Below, piece by piece: positions 9,646 through 22,399 of a stretch of 64,000 bases of DNA. Source of the DNA: Ailurus styani (taxonomy: Eukaryota; Chordata; Mammalia; Carnivora; Ailuridae); the NCBI GenBank assembly GCA_002007465.1, contig LNAC01000163.1, forward strand, positions 2,872,951 to 2,936,950, written 5' to 3'. The notes below the pieces were generated by a model that had not been told where the DNA came from, made no database searches, and was given only the letters and a program-made list of their open reading frames with translations. A program made the translations under genes and the position numbers. Numbering within the stretch: position 1 is the first letter of the stretch; every line of letters begins with the position of its first letter.

Positions 9646-10828
9646 TGAAAACTCACTTTAGTCCTGGCTTACTTTCCCCACACTCGTTTTCTTTTTAATC
9701 CTTCCCTTGTTTTAAAAAAATCTCGTTGAATTATATATAGTTTTGTGAGTCATATTTAATCCTTCCTGGATAAGGTTATGTTATAAAGAAACATCATTTC
9801 TTATTTTTAAAAATTTCTTATTCCATTAACTTCTGGTGACAATTATTTGAAATGTCCCCTGGGAAAATTTGCATGGATGAGGCATATTGGGAAAGTAACA
9901 TTACAGAGAGTTACATTCTGACACTACTGCTGATCTCCTAACTTTCAAAATTTGGTTAAAGTCATCTGTAACATTGTTATGAATATAATGTGAGTCTATG
10001 GGTAAAAAAAAAAAATTGCATTTAGAGTTAAATTTTGAGTTTTGTTTTCAAAAGAATTTAAGCAGAGATACAAACTTAAAATTAAGTTTTTTCCTACGTG
10101 TTTTAAAAATTCCATGTAAGTTTAAATAAAAGAACTAAGATTTATAGCCTAAGAGAGCCCTAGAAGATAATCTGTTATCCAATTTAAAAAATCGTATGTA
10201 TAAAAATGGAATGGAATGGAGTGGAATGAAATCTGTTCTGTTACTTAAAGATATTTGTAATGCTCAGGTTACAATGCTGTATCAGAAAAAAGGAAAGTAC
10301 AGAAAAGTCTGTAGTCTTCCTATATTCAATCTCCCTTACCATTTTAAACATGCATTTTTAAACATTTGAAAGTAAGACGATCTTTAAGAATTTGAAAATA
10401 TTAAGAGCATTTTCTTCCATTAAAGAATTCCTGTCTAAAGATGGCTTTCAGGCCCAATTTACAAGACCTCCTGCTAAATCAGTTCCCTTGGTTTATGCAT
10501 GTACCCTTCATCTTTACCTTCTTCACTTCCCGACCCCCTTATCTAATTGACAAGGTGATTAAAGTTTACTTTTTTTTGTTTCCAATAGACTTGACCATTT
10601 CTGAAAAAGTTAAAAAAAAAAACATTCTCTAAAGGGGAATAACTTTCTCTACCTGGGAAGACAGAGAGTCAGCTTCAGAAGGGAATTCTGAAAGAGGAAT
10701 TTACAGATCTTCTAAATAGAGACAATAGTGTTAGAACTAAAACGTTGCCTCTGAGGTGACTGTAGGAGGTGGAGTGGGCACATGGTCAGGACGGACTCAC
10801 TACAGAGTTTTACTAAGACTTTTCATGA

Positions 10829-11040
10829 GGGGTGCCTGTGTGGCTCAGTCAGTTGGGTGTTGGACTCTTGGTTTTGGCTGGGGTCATGACCGTCATGATC
10901 GATTGTCTTGATCGCTGGGTGGGAAGATCAAGCCCTGTGAGGGGCTCCGTGCCCTGTGTGGAGTGTGCTTGTCCCTCTCCCTCTGCTCCTCTCTCTGTGC
11001 TCCTTCTCATAAATAAAGAAAAAGTCTTAAAAGGAAAAAA
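10829..11040 (+). mobile_element. CAN/SINEC SINE
   Basis: The head is GGGGTGCCTGTGTGGCTCAG, with an internal partial duplication around CATGACCGTCATGATCG. The tail is AATAAAGAAAAAGTC. The target-site duplication AGACTTTTCATGA (10816-10828) is repeated as AGACTTCTCATGA (11041-11053). Confidence 0.92.
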
Positions 11041-11053
11041 AGACTTCTCATGA

Positions 11054-14000
11054 ACAAATAATTGCTGCTATGTTAACTCATTTGGAATGTAGAAAGAAAA
11101 CTAAATGCCATCCAATTGATTTTATGATTTAAATTTGGATTTGTTTTCATTGATTTAAATACAATTTACATTTAAATCTCATAAACCATAAACAAATATG
11201 CCTGCTAATAACCCAGCCTAGAATATAAAGGATGAACTGGATGAATGGCAGTTCATGGGTGGTGAACTCACGTTGCTTCCTGGGGGTCACTTCATTCTTT
11301 TCAATGCTCAGTAATCGGCCTAAACTTTTCCAGAGGTTTACATTAGACTTACTTGCTTACTTGTCCTTTCTTTTCAGGCTCAAATCATTTCTCAGTTTAA
11401 AAACGCAAAACATGTACTTGTTTCTAGTACATAAGCACCTTTTCTCATTTCTGTGATGGCTCAAAATATCTCAGAGGATGACAAACAGTGTCGGTGTTTC
11501 TTGTACGTTGTGGGACAGAATTTATCTAGGTCTAGATATTTGAAGTCACGCCCTGTGGCTCAGGGCACTCTTTCTTCCTCATATATCTTGAGCCACAGTT
11601 CTCTACCACTGTGCTTTGTCTGACCCTTTTGAGTTCCTGTTAGGCTTCCATTTGCACCAGAAGAAAATGGAAATCAAGTTGAAATTGAATATAAAATGTC
11701 AGAACTAGAAAAAGCTATTAGATCAAGTCCAGATAAAGGAATAAGTACGGGATTTAATCTGTCTCGCTCCTTATGGAGATAAGTACACTGGCCTATGTCA
11801 AAGCTAATGCTATGGAACACTTGAATCCTGTGTTAATTTCCCTTGTTCTGCATCTATGGTTATGTGCAGCAGACTTTTGATAATAAGCTGGTTTTCTGTG
11901 TAGATCTGTCTATAGATGAAGAATATATTAGTCCCAAGATATAGGTTAGTAAGTGGGATTCCAAAAAGAAAAAAGAAAAATAATTAAATAAATGAGTTCT
12001 CTGGTTTATACATCAGCACTTGTTAGTAGATGTCCCTCTGAGAGAGAGATAGTGAGAGAGAAAATGAGAGATCTACTCTCACCATGCAGCTAAATCAGGT
12101 TCCTGAGGTGTAGCCTCTGAAACATGGAGATCACACCGGGCAGTATGACCACTTTGAGGCCTGTCTGGATACCTGGCCTTTCTTCATCATGAGGTAGTTT
12201 GATTTCATCATGCTGTTAGCTGTCCAGAAACACCTGCTCTGTGAAGACAGTCCACCTCTTAGTTTGCAAGGCCAGAAATAAACATAGCTACTTCTCAAGA
12301 GGCAGTTACTGAACATAACAGGTCTTTTCTTAAGAGCAAAAGCTGCAATCCTGCTACCTGTTAAAACATCTTCTGAAATGCTCTATGGAAAAAAAGCCAT
12401 TGTTCTACCTTTAGACATATGACATGAAAATCCATTTTTATGGCCATACAGTGAAACGTGGCGTTGTATGGAAATCTTCAGGAATAAAGAAAGATTATAA
12501 AATACTTCCAAACCTTATAGAGATTCTTCAAATGATGATGTCTCATTTGAGAGTTTGATACATGTTCCAAGGGCGGAAATGTGGGCCTTTACAAGTAGGA
12601 AAAAGGATTGAAAATGCCTAAAAGCTCTGATACCTGCGTTTAAAAAAATGCTTGCAAAATGTAATTATGGAAAAATACGATTCGGAACTTAATCATGATT
12701 AAGGAAGCCTCTGAAAATAAAGTTGCTTGGCCATTTTGAATTACTCTCCAACAACAACAAAAAATCTGCTTAATGGACTTTAGAATGATTTTATATTTGG
12801 TTTAAAATGTATGCACCTCTATCTGGTTTGACAGCATAGCTACCAAGCCTCTCAGCCAGATAAAAACTGAAGGGACAAAAGCAGTGCTTCTTAAATAAGA
12901 GCAAATTGGAACTGCCATCCGTAATCACTACCATCTCTCTTGGCAAGATTACATATGTACCAACTCTTATCTAATGAGGAAGTCACCTCAAGCTTGGAAC
13001 CAACTGGTTTGGTAATATAATGGTTTGGTCCATCAAGTACAGGGTAAAAGCAGAAAAAGATCCCAGAACTCTGTTCATTGGCCAACCCAGAGAGCTGGCG
13101 AATCTTATCGAGGTGATGTAGCCAACCCTTGAATACACTGAAGAGAACCTGGCTCTAGTTTTTTCTCTGTCTCTTTAGGTCAGCTCAAAATAACCAAGCA
13201 GCTGCCTTCACTGACCTCTAAAGGTGAGTTACTGTTAGGCTTCATACTTGCTCTTGCTTTATATCTCTTCTTTGTCCCATTCAGGTCCATGACTTTGGGT
13301 CTGCTTCTGGCCCTTTGGAGACTGGTATTTGAACTTGGTCTCTGTTGTTTTAGACCCTGGATTTCCTTCATAGATCCCAACATGGTTTATTCTGTAGGCT
13401 CTCTGTGCTCTGGGCTACGCTAGTGCTTGCCCTTCAGAAGCGAGCTCCCAGCACAGTACACTTGGCTGGCTGGCTGTTCTTTGTGTCTGTAGGAGTGTGT
13501 GAGCGTATGGGGACCAGGGGTAGGGTATATACACAATTTGGATAATCACTCACTAAAATGGGAGGGGGTAATCTAACGGAAACTAGGGGAGCTGGGAAGT
13601 AATGCATCTGCTACTCCTGATTAACGATCCTGAGGTTTGACGTAGATTCTTAATTAGGTGTTTACTTTCCTGCCAAGAATCTTATCTCAGCTCTCAGATT
13701 TTGCTGCCACCTGGTGCTAAAATGTTCCAGGTAGTGATGACTGAACAGTTTGACAGACTCCAGAAAGTATAACCTAGATTCAGAGATGACACGAATTAGG
13801 ATACTGGATACTTAATGTAATAAATAAAAGATGTAACATTAAAAAACATAATATAATAAGAAATGAATGTGGTGTATCTGTTACAACAAATTTATAAGAA
13901 GTGATAATAGTAATGTACTGAGTAGTTCTAAGATATCACCCTCTCTTAGAAGTATGGTCCCCATTTGAGATATCATTCCTGAAGAGGACAGAATACACAT

Positions 14001-14100
14001 TAACAACAAATAACTTCTCTCAGTTAATGCCCCCTGCTTCCCAATTGAAAACAGTTTGATATCTGCTCTTTATAAATTAAGATTGGCTAATTCTGTCCAA
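11054..14100. other. Intergenic, no recognisable repeat or gene
   Basis: About 3 kb of unique-looking sequence with only short open frames (74 codons or fewer). No SINE, LINE or MER copy was identified by eye. It could hold conserved noncoding elements, but nothing specific can be claimed. Confidence 0.5.
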
Positions 14101-14107
14101 GGTTTCT

Positions 14108-14230
14108 TTCTTTCTTTCTTTTTTAAGTGTTTTATTTTTAAGTAATCTCTACACCCAGTGTGGGGCTTGGACTCACAACTCTGAGATCAAGAGTTGCATG
14201 CTCTACCAACTGAGCCAGCCAAATGTCCCA
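14108..14230 (-). mobile_element. Short tRNA-Lys-only carnivore SINE
   Basis: Inverted short form: TTTTATTTTTAAGTAATCTC, then GTGGGGCTTGGACTCACAAC, with the head ending GAGCCAGCCAAATGTCCC. CCAAGGTTTCTTTC on the left and TCAAGGTTTATTTC on the right form an imperfect duplication. Confidence 0.85.
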
Positions 14231-14689
14231 TTCAAGGTTTATTTCTATTTCACAGAAAGTATTTTTCCTTGTATGGCCTTCACCTGTCTGCTGTTTCTCC
14301 CTGACCTTCATCCTGCCGCTAATCTCCACTGGTTCTCCAAGCAGGAGATGTTTCTTTTGCTTCTGGCTTTTCCCAAATCATGTTTTGTTTATATTCTTCC
14401 ACTCACTGTGTTGGAAGAGATTTTTCCTTCCAGGTGATAACACATCTCACAGCCACCCTTTCCTAATCTGAACTGTTCAAGAAATGCTGACTGATTGGAC
14501 TCCCACGTGGAGCAATACTTTGCTCATTTAGCTTTAGGGTCCCAGGTGTAGAGGGATGTAAAAAGAACACCCCCAAACTCAGGCAAGAAGAGGAGTTCCC
14601 ATTCCCACGTGGCACACTTTATATTCCAAAGATGACCAAAAGGATAACACCCATCCTACCTGTTCTTCTTTACAATGTGACTTTGACAC

Positions 14690-15101
14690 TCCTCCCCTGG
14701 AGAAATGGAATCTATGTTCCCTTCACCAGAAGCTGAGTGGGTTTGTGACTTTGGAAGAAGTGACACAGTGTGACTTCTAAGATTAGATTATAGAACGTGA
14801 TGGTCTCCCTGGCCCTCTTGGGATACTCACTTTCAGAACTGGGCCACTAAGATGAGGAGGTGCAAGCTACCTCTTGTGGAGATACCACATGGGGTGGTCA
14901 CTTGTACTTTTTCCAGCTGTCAGCCCTGGTGAGGTTGCAGCCACATCCAGCATCAACTGTGAAGATATCTCCAGATGATTCCAAACTCCTAGACGAGGCT
15001 CCAGGTATCAGAGAGCAGAAACAAGCCATCCCTGCTATGCTCTGTCAAATTCCTGACCCACAGGTGCCATGAGTATAATAAAATTGCTGCGTTCTGCTGC
15101 T

Positions 15102-15143
<42 letters not shown>

Positions 15144-15185
15144 TTATGTGTGGGTAGTTGTTACACAGCGATGCTGATAGAAAGA
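14690..15185. mobile_element. Ancient eutherian repeat, probably LTR-type, with a (TG)n run
   Basis: The text resembles a widespread mammalian repeat, with CAAGCCATCCCTGCTATGC, AATTCCTGACCCACAGG and GAGTATAATAAAATTG before a degenerate end (TTGTTACACAGCGATG). The order and the AATAAAA motif suit an LTR-type element, but I cannot name the family. The (TG)n run at 15104-15141 interrupts it. Confidence 0.45.
15104..15141. repeat. (TG)n microsatellite
   Basis: An almost perfect TG run of about 19 units, likely polymorphic. Confidence 0.95.
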
Positions 15186-15659
15186 GTATCCTATTCAGTG
15201 TGTTCCTCACAAATGGTGAGCAAGTACCCCGAGATGAGGGTAGATCCCAGCCTTCCTCTGTCTCATACGTTGAGTTGCTTGTCATCCTAAGATGTCTCAC
15301 TTAACCAGAGCTGGAGCAGGCTTTATCTCTTCCGGTTTTCGGAGTCTCGCTTCTGGTGTCTCAGAAGCCTCCTCTTTAATTTCAGAGGCAGTTTCTCTGT
15401 TTCTTCCAGGAGATCTGGGACTTCATTGTAAATATTTCTGTCTCACTCATTTCTGGCTCATTTCTCACATTGTCTATTCCTGGTTTCTCGTTCCATCATC
15501 TATCCCTGTAATCCACAGTTTCTCGGGTTGAATAGCAGTGCGAATTATACTTCTGAAGAGACTCCAATCTCCTCATAGGGGTATGGCCTGACCTGCTGTT
15601 TCCTACTAGGCAATGACATCATTGACAGCCCAATGTCAGAATTTCCTTGATTATTCTAA

Positions 15660-15895
15660 AATGTATTGTGTCATTACTATATGCCAAGCATTGTGCTAAA
15701 CCCTCTGTATACTTCTTTCAATCATCTCAACAACTTTATAGAGTAGCAACTATCGTCCCTTCCATTTTAAAATAAAATGGAGAACAGAGAAGTTTGGTAA
15801 TTTTTTCAAGGTAACACAGCCTATAAATTCAGATGAAGGGGATTCAGATGAAGGTGGTCTAACTCCAGAGCCCGTGCTCTTAACCACATGTCCCA
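15660..15895 (-). mobile_element. MIR SINE (antisense)
   Basis: The antisense MIR pattern is visible: GTGCTAAACCCTCTGTATAC, a TCCATTTTAAAATAAAATGGAG core, GTAACACAGC and CCCGTGCTCTTAACCAC. A 14 bp tandem repeat (GATTCAGATGAAGG-like) lies near 15827-15855. Confidence 0.7.
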
Positions 15896-17082
15896 TGTAC
15901 AGGAAGGAGATTAAACAACTGGCATGCACCAAACTGAGCCCAACTTTTTAAAAGACTATTCCAGGGTGAGATGAAGATTTGTTTACACATCCCTCCTGCT
16001 TTTTTCTTCCTTACAGCTTCCTCTTTCTGTACATAAAGGCACATAGATCTCTACAAGAATAAGCAACTGCTTCTAGGTAAGGAAACTCCAGTTTAATTCT
16101 ACACAGAGAAAATAAACATTTCTCCCAGAGAAGCAACAAGGTCTGTAGATGCATAATTTTGGCTGCTAAAAGCTAGCCAGGACAATTTCTATTACTCCAT
16201 AGTCACCTGGCTTTTTTGGCTAAAATATCTGCATTCAGGTTACATCACAGATCATCCCAAGAACAATAAGTGGAAACTTGTTTTATGTTTGAGTAACTGA
16301 AGGGCCAATTCAGGGTTTTATCCCTTGAAAGAAAGGATAATTTGCCTCAAAGTGTCTTCTGGCAGGGCAGAAACTGCTTATGGCAATGTAATAACAGTGT
16401 TTTGGATTGGTTTTTTTTTTTTACCAATATAACTGGAGGGTAGCAGGCTTCCTGGGAGCAGTCATAGCTCTGGTTGGAGAACTGCTACTGAGCTGGCACT
16501 CAGCATTTTGACATAATCCCAGTATAGATCCACCTTTTCCATGCATGGATGAGAAATAGATATTTTGCTGAGAATTCTGTACATTCAGGGGAGAGGATTT
16601 GTATTGCAAAATCATATTTTAAACTTTAATAAAAATCCCCTTTCAAGATCTCTGTTCTTTTCCCAATATTCCATCGTGGACAGCAATTTTCTTTACTCTT
16701 TTAAAACCTTCCCCCTCCCTCCAGAATTGTTCTCCTAAATTCTTCAGTCTCTTATCCCAAACTGGCACCTCACCCCCATCTCGTGGTTCCCTCTCCAGTG
16801 TGTACCCTTAGACTCATCTCAGCACTCTGAAAATGAATCTCTTCTGTAGGAGAGGGAAGAGTGTGGCGTACAAAAAAATATAAATTTTATCAGTCACAAA
16901 TGATTTTTTTTACAAATATGTCTGTAACAAGAGCTTCTATACATCAATTTTTAAATTGGTTTTAACATCTTTTTTTTAAAATTATGAACTAAACCCCACA
17001 TGCAAAAGAATAAACATAAAGTATATATATACATACTACAGAATAGAAAGTAAGAACAATCATAAACCCCAGTGTACTGGAT

Positions 17083-17480
17083 TATGCTGGATCAACTTGG
17101 TTAAGCTGGGAACCGTGTCCCAGTATTCCCTTTCCTCTGTGACTCATGGTTAGAGTTGACCTAAAGAGAAACTTGCGCAAATGTGGAAGGTGGAAGTGGA
17201 GATGCAGCCATTATTCTCTGAAGGCCATAGTAGTTGGATGTGGTAATAGACAGATGCATAGGTTCCCAGCGAGTCGTAGCTTGCCCTTGCTCACCTCCAC
17301 TCTGCCAAGAGCTCTCCTTTCTAACTGCTTGCCCGCCTACAGCTCCAGATGTGGTTTCTTTGCTGAAGCAAAACGACATACACTCTGGATATGGCAAGGG
17401 CTTTTTTCTCGCTGCCCATTAGAAAAGACCACCAGAAGCAGTTGTCCGACTCAGCAGATCCAAAGGTTCTTGAAATGCTT
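17083..17480 (+). mobile_element. Putative 5' LTR-like repeat of a decayed ERV-L element
   Basis: The first 190 bases (ATCAACTTGGTTAAGCTGGG onward) are recognisably homologous to 19049-19213, in the same orientation about 1.97 kb away. The shared landmarks are AAGGTGGAAGTGGAGATGCA against AAGGTAGAAGTGAAGTAGTG, and TAATAGACAGATGCATAGG against TGATGGACAGATGCAGAGG. A GAAATAAAATT motif near 17566 could be an old poly(A) signal. The outer boundary is uncertain. Confidence 0.5.
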
Positions 17481-17899
17481 TAACAGATAGAGATGCGTTG
17501 TAGACATTTGGCAAGCCTTTGTGGGTGAATCATAGCACAGATCTTTAGAGATTTTGAAATAAAATTATGTCATCCTCTCCCGATTACTATTCTTTGGAGA
17601 AACAGCTTCCGATGTAGAAACAGGCCCTGCTAGAGACTAAACACTCAACTATGGAACATCATGCAAACTGAGCTGCTCATCACAGAATGAGTGATGTCGG
17701 ACCCAATAAGCTATAATGTTGGGTGTGCACAGTATCTCTTCACCATCAGGTGGGAGTGACATGTAAGAGATCGGGCTCAAGCAGGTCTTGGAGACATAAG
17801 AAATTGCATCAGTAAGTGGCCCAGATTCCTGAGAAACCCACTTTTGCTACATGGTCTCTCCTCTCTCAGTGTGCATCTATGGCCTCATGGGGGTGTTTT

Positions 17900-18830
17900 T
17901 TAGGATCAGTTGATTGAGGAAGGAAGATAATGGGTTGGATTTACAGATATTTCTACCAAAAATGTTAGCAGAAGTTGAATTTGTGTGTCTGCAGGACTAC
18001 AGTTCCACTCAAGTGTGGCTGCGAAGGACAGTGTTGAAGAGAAATTCTTCCAGTAGGCAAAACAGTGTGCCTGGTTGGTTAAATTGCCTGGAAGGAAAAA
18101 ATGACCAGAGGTGTGGATCTTCATTAATTCATGAGCAAAGGCTATCAGTTTGGCTTATTCTTTATGGACTTGGAAGGAAGATGATGGAAGAATCAGAGGC
18201 AATGAATTTTGGAGAAAAGAAATGAAGATAGACCTCTTTGAATGAACTTAGGATATGGTGTGTGTATCCCAGGTGAATGCTCACCAAAGACAAATCTTAT
18301 CAGAGAAGGATCTTAATAGTAGACAGGATGACCTGTCTTATGAATGTCAGTAAGCATCTTTTCCCAGTCACTTCTGTAGTTGCCTAAGGATTCATAAAGT
18401 GGCCATAGTTGCAGGGATAGAGGTCATCCAGCAACATAGACTTTCTTTCACCAAAGCCAGTATGGTTGTTTCCATTCCTAAGGCCTCAGCTGCCAACAAT
18501 AAAGTCCAACACCAACTGGAGATATGGCATTATCTCTCAGGTCACCTGGCATCAGGCTGATTACATTGGACCATTTTCACCATTGCATTGTTCTTACCAG
18601 AATAGATACTTATTTTGGATGTGGATTTGCCTTCCCTTCCTGCACTGTTTCTTCCAAAACCACTCATCTGTGGACTTCCAGAATGCTTTATTCACCATAA
18701 TCATATCCCATCAGCCTTGGTTCTACCAGGAAACTCATTTTACAGAGAATGAATGCAGTACTCATCTTCCTACACCTTGGAAGCAATGGACCTGGTGAAT
18801 TATGTAATAGCTTTACAAGGTTAAATTTAG
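17900..18830 (+). pseudogene. ERV-L-type pol (integrase region) remnant
   Basis: Nucleotide text from about 18240 to 18790 follows the integrase part of class III (ERV-L) endogenous retroviral pol: the GGTCACCTGGCATCAGGCTG / ATTACATTGGACCATTTTCA block, the GGATGTGGATTTGCCTTCCC block, and the CTCATTTTACAGAGAATGAA block. Decay is heavy: the longest open stretch is 110 codons (18466-18798), catalytic-core spacing is disrupted, and stops and indels are frequent. No gag or env could be recognised. It is an inactive relic, and no restored reading is offered. Confidence 0.6.
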
Positions 18831-19048
18831 TGCTGTATGGGTTGCAAAACTTTGCTCTTCGGGATAGATGAAGTAGACTTTGGTGTATCCTTTTATTAAG
18901 AGAAGCTTAACAAGTTTTCAGTTGTAGGAAGGGTAATTTAATCATGTTATATAAAAGCATGGTCTTGTTGCTGTTTTCATTTGGGAATTAAATATGTTTA
19001 AAGAAGTGTGTGTGTGTGGATACCAAGTTGATGAGACTGTGATGGACT

Positions 19049-19213
19049 GTGATGTGTCAACTTGGATAAACTGAGAACTGTATGATTCTGAGTTAGACTT
19101 GGCTAAGAGAAGAACCTGTGCTAGGTTTCAAAGGTAGAAGTGAAGTAGTGGCCAGTACTCTCTGAGAGTCACTGTGCTCTGGTATGCTGATGGACAGATG
19201 CAGAGGGGCTTAG
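19049..19213 (+). mobile_element. Putative 3' LTR-like repeat of the decayed ERV-L element (truncated)
   Basis: Homologous to 17083-17275 at a rough 65-70% by eye, with a 20-25 bp gap. It ends where L2-like sequence begins (about 19230), so it is truncated compared with the other copy. Confidence 0.5.
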
Positions 19214-19239
19214 TTGGCCCAACTTGTTCTCTCCCATTG

Positions 19240-19760
19240 GCATTTGAACATGTCTTTGCCATCTTCAAAAATCTCTCCCTTGACCTCATGTCCCCTTCCA
19301 CACTAACCCCTCTTCTTTACTGCTGGTTGTATCCATTTTTACCATTCTCCTCACTACTCTGTGACTGGCCTGGCACATCCTTCTCCCTAAAACTGCTTTC
19401 ACTGTTCTTCTCTCTATACTCATTCTTGCTGAATTTCTATTGCTATTATATGCTGACGGTGCTCAAGAATATATCTATCCAGGTGTCTGCTCTGAGTTTC
19501 ATATCTGCATACCCAGTGGTCTATTCAACACCATCACCTGGATATTATCTATCAGGCCAGCATGTCCATAACTAAACTTATCATATTTCCCCTTAAGAAT
19601 ATACCTCCTTCATATGTCAGTGAAGAGCACCGTCATCCACTCAGGTGTCCAAGCCAGAAACCTGGTTCGAAAGCTTCCCACTTTTCTCCCTCCTACTGTC
19701 ACTCTTTGTTTGGGTTTCCTTTATCTTTTGCCTGGACTGCTTCAGTAGTCATTCATCTCA
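19240..19760 (+). mobile_element. L2 LINE fragment (internal to 3' region)
   Basis: L2-type text is visible: CATCTTCAAAAATCTCTCCC, later AGCATGTCCATAACTAAACT, and CAAGCCAGAAACCTGGTTCG near 19650. Its frames (133 and 71 codons) are L2 remnants, not genes. Confidence 0.65.
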
Positions 19761-19779
19761 AAGTTGTGAAGATCTAATG

Positions 19780-20790
19780 AAATTACACAGCGAGAATGTA
19801 CCATCTACATGCTAGGGTTTATCTTCAGTGTAGTTCCATATTAACCCTTAAGATGTGGAGCAATACATTCATTTAGGAGAGGTTGCAGCCAATAGTGGAC
19901 TAAGGTGGACAAAAGGAAAACATGCTTACACAACAGTGGACATTTTCAGTGTGTTAGGTGTGGTGGAGATGTTGTTCATTCCATAAATAATTATTACTCT
20001 TTACCATGGCCAGGAACTGTGGAGGAAACTGCAGGAAAAGGAGGAAACTGTTAGGAAACTGCAGGAGAAGTTTCCAAGGCATTGATTCATTGTGTACTTT
20101 TCTCCTCGGTTCTGTGCTATGTGACTTGAAGGGAGTACAAAGGTGAAAAAATCTTCGGCTCTATTCTTCAGGGGCTCTTAACTTCCTCCAGTCACCACTG
20201 ATGTTGAATGATAGCTCAAATGGCCCCCACTCTGAGCTCCTCCCACAACCAGTGTTACAGTAAAGTTCCTTCCAGGGTCCATTATTTTTTAGAGACTAAG
20301 ATTAAGTCCAGAGGAAAAGGAAAATTCAGTATAGAGACATATGTGGACTATTGTCTAGAGGCAAGGACTCTTTTCTGGTGACACATAAGGACCACCTCCT
20401 TGGGACCTGAATTAAATTGTGAGCCATCTCAGTAATGAATTCAGTTTTGTGCTCAGCCCATTCCCAGAACCTCTGGCTTAATTGTGAGAAGAAAACCTAT
20501 TTATTCAGGGTCATCACCACTTTGGGATAAATTCCTGGAAGTCATCAGAAAAGCAAAGGGAAGTTCTTTCTCAGAGTCTCTTCTCTGGACTTCTCAGAAA
20601 GAAATGTTTTGTGTTTCGCCTGTCGAACACTTTTAATTTCATTCCACGGATTTGCCCCCTATTTAATTGTCTTTGAATTTAGGTCTCCCTGTCCATCCAG
20701 GGACCCAGGTCTTCCAAGGAAGAGTAAGTCAACCTTTCTTGTGTCTTCCTCAGATATCATCTTTCCTTGAGTATGGTCTTCATATTATTT
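19780..20790. other. Intergenic, nothing recognised
   Basis: No gene, SINE or LINE was recognised. A small imperfect tandem repeat (AGGAAACTG-type units) lies at 20031-20066. Confidence 0.5.
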
Positions 20791-20799
20791 GCTACAAAA

Positions 20800-21015
20800 T
20801 AATGAAAATAATAATACTTATGTAGTATTTTACATTTTACAAAACTCTTAATGGGTTTTAGTTCACTTAATCCTTGTAGCAACCCAGAGAGGAAGAGCTA
20901 TGAGGAATCTGAGGCTAAGAGAAAAGTCACTTGTCAAAGATCACACAGCTGTTAGACCGCACACCTCCCAAGAAATCCAGATATTCTAATTCATATCCTC
21001 TTTCCACTGTTGCTC
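20800..21015 (-). mobile_element. MIR SINE (antisense)
   Basis: The antisense MIR pattern runs from TACATTTTACAAAACTC, then TCACTTAATCCTTGTAGCAA, to GGCTAAGAGAAAAGTCACTT and GATCACACAGCTGTTAG. Confidence 0.7.
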
Positions 21016-21233
21016 CCTACATCCACCCAGTGGCTGAAGTCATTTCTCGCTCTGCTCCATTTCAAAATGATTCTGAAGTTTTAATAAAATTGCATTGATA
21101 TTGTGAGCCAAGTAGCATTGTGTTTCCTCCTGGACTAGCTGTGCTGGGGGGATGGGTGCAGCCCCCTCCACCCTAAGCCAGGGCCCTAGGGGCCTACAAA
21201 GAACAAGGAAATGCAGGAGAAAGTCACCTGAGG

Positions 21234-21412
21234 CAGAGTCCTCAATCTTGGCTACAAAAAGAAAACACCTGGGGAGCTTTAAAAAATACTGAAACCTGGG
21301 TTTTAGCCGCAGAGACTTTTATTTAATTGGTCTTGGGGGCAGCCTGGCAACTGAGATGTTTAAAAAACTCCCCCAGTGATCCTACTACACAGCCAAGATT
21401 GAGAACTATTGC
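21234..21412. mobile_element. MER5A/B-type DNA transposon relic
   Basis: The ends are inverted relative to each other: CCTCAATCTTGGCTAC on the left and AGCCAAGATTGAGAACTA on the right. This gives a visible terminal inverted repeat of about 14 bp around a 150 bp core with ACACCTGGGGAGCTTTAAAA. Confidence 0.75.
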
Positions 21413-22224
21413 CTGAGGACTTCCTCAGATTTACTTATTCCTTGTAGGACTTGTGGACACAGTCTCTCTTTCCTAAATGCTTATTATGCCAATGGTATAT
21501 AGTCATCAGAAAATATCTAGAAACTTCTCACTAATCTTTGAATTAGTATCATAATTATTTCACAGAGAAAGAAGTACTGTTAACAATCTGGTGTGTATCT
21601 TTCCAGACTTTTCTCTATGTGGAGACACATAAATAAGCCTTATTCTTTTGTAAAAAAAATAAAAATGACATGCATACATACTGCTGTCTTTGTCATTTTT
21701 TTCATATCAATAAATTCAAATCTGTACCATTTCCATAGGATTTATAGCATTCCATTGTTTGGTGGAACCTCATTTAGCTATTAAAAACAAATAGAAATTT
21801 TCTTTTTATCTCCATATCCTTTTCCTTTCCACCAAGGTGACACTTGAAATCTTAGAGTATCATAAGAATGATCAAATTTTTTTTTTGTTTTTTTGTTTTT
21901 GGCTTCTGAGCCAACTCCAATTTGTCTGAAAAAATTACAATTAATCAAATAGTATGCCAACATGGAAAAGTTTTTTGGAGGGAAGTTTGGAAATGATTAT
22001 TAATACTTAAGTCCCAATAATCTTGAAGAAACTCTGCACTCTACAGCCCCCAAAGTTCTGCCATGTCTTCAGTTGTTTGGGGTCTTTTCTCATATTGCAA
22101 AAGCTTAACCGACTACCTGGGTAAGCTCCATGAGGAACCTATGAAATAATGCTAAAAATAATTACAACAAGCATTTGCATAGCCCTTTAGAGTGGCTAGT
22201 TCTAAACATAAAAATAAGAACTAA

Positions 22225-22385
22225 TTACCATTTGTTGAATATCCTTATTGAGAGTCAATGAGACAGGCACTGAACTAGACTTTTACATAGTCTTCTATTT
22301 GATATTTCTTGTGAGGTCTATATAATGGCATCATTATCTTCATTTTACAGATGAGATATCTAAGTCCAAATGGATTGCTTGAGTT
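22225..22385 (-). mobile_element. MIR SINE fragment (antisense)
   Basis: A degenerate CATTTGTTGAATATCCTTAT...GACAGGCACTGAACTAG segment is followed by ATCATTATCTTCATTTTACA and GATGAGATATCTAAG. Confidence 0.6.
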
Positions 22386-22399
22386 CACATTTTAAAAGT

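Noticed and set aside
15069..15300. Cys-Val / Thr-His repeat frames
   Set aside because: They translate the (TG)n microsatellite on either strand.
18466..18798. 110-codon frame as a host gene
   Set aside because: It coincides with ERV-L integrase-type sequence in a heavily decayed relic.
19174..19575. 133-codon hydrophobic frame as a membrane protein
   Set aside because: The nucleotide text is an L2 fragment; the hydrophobicity comes from pyrimidine-rich L2 sequence.
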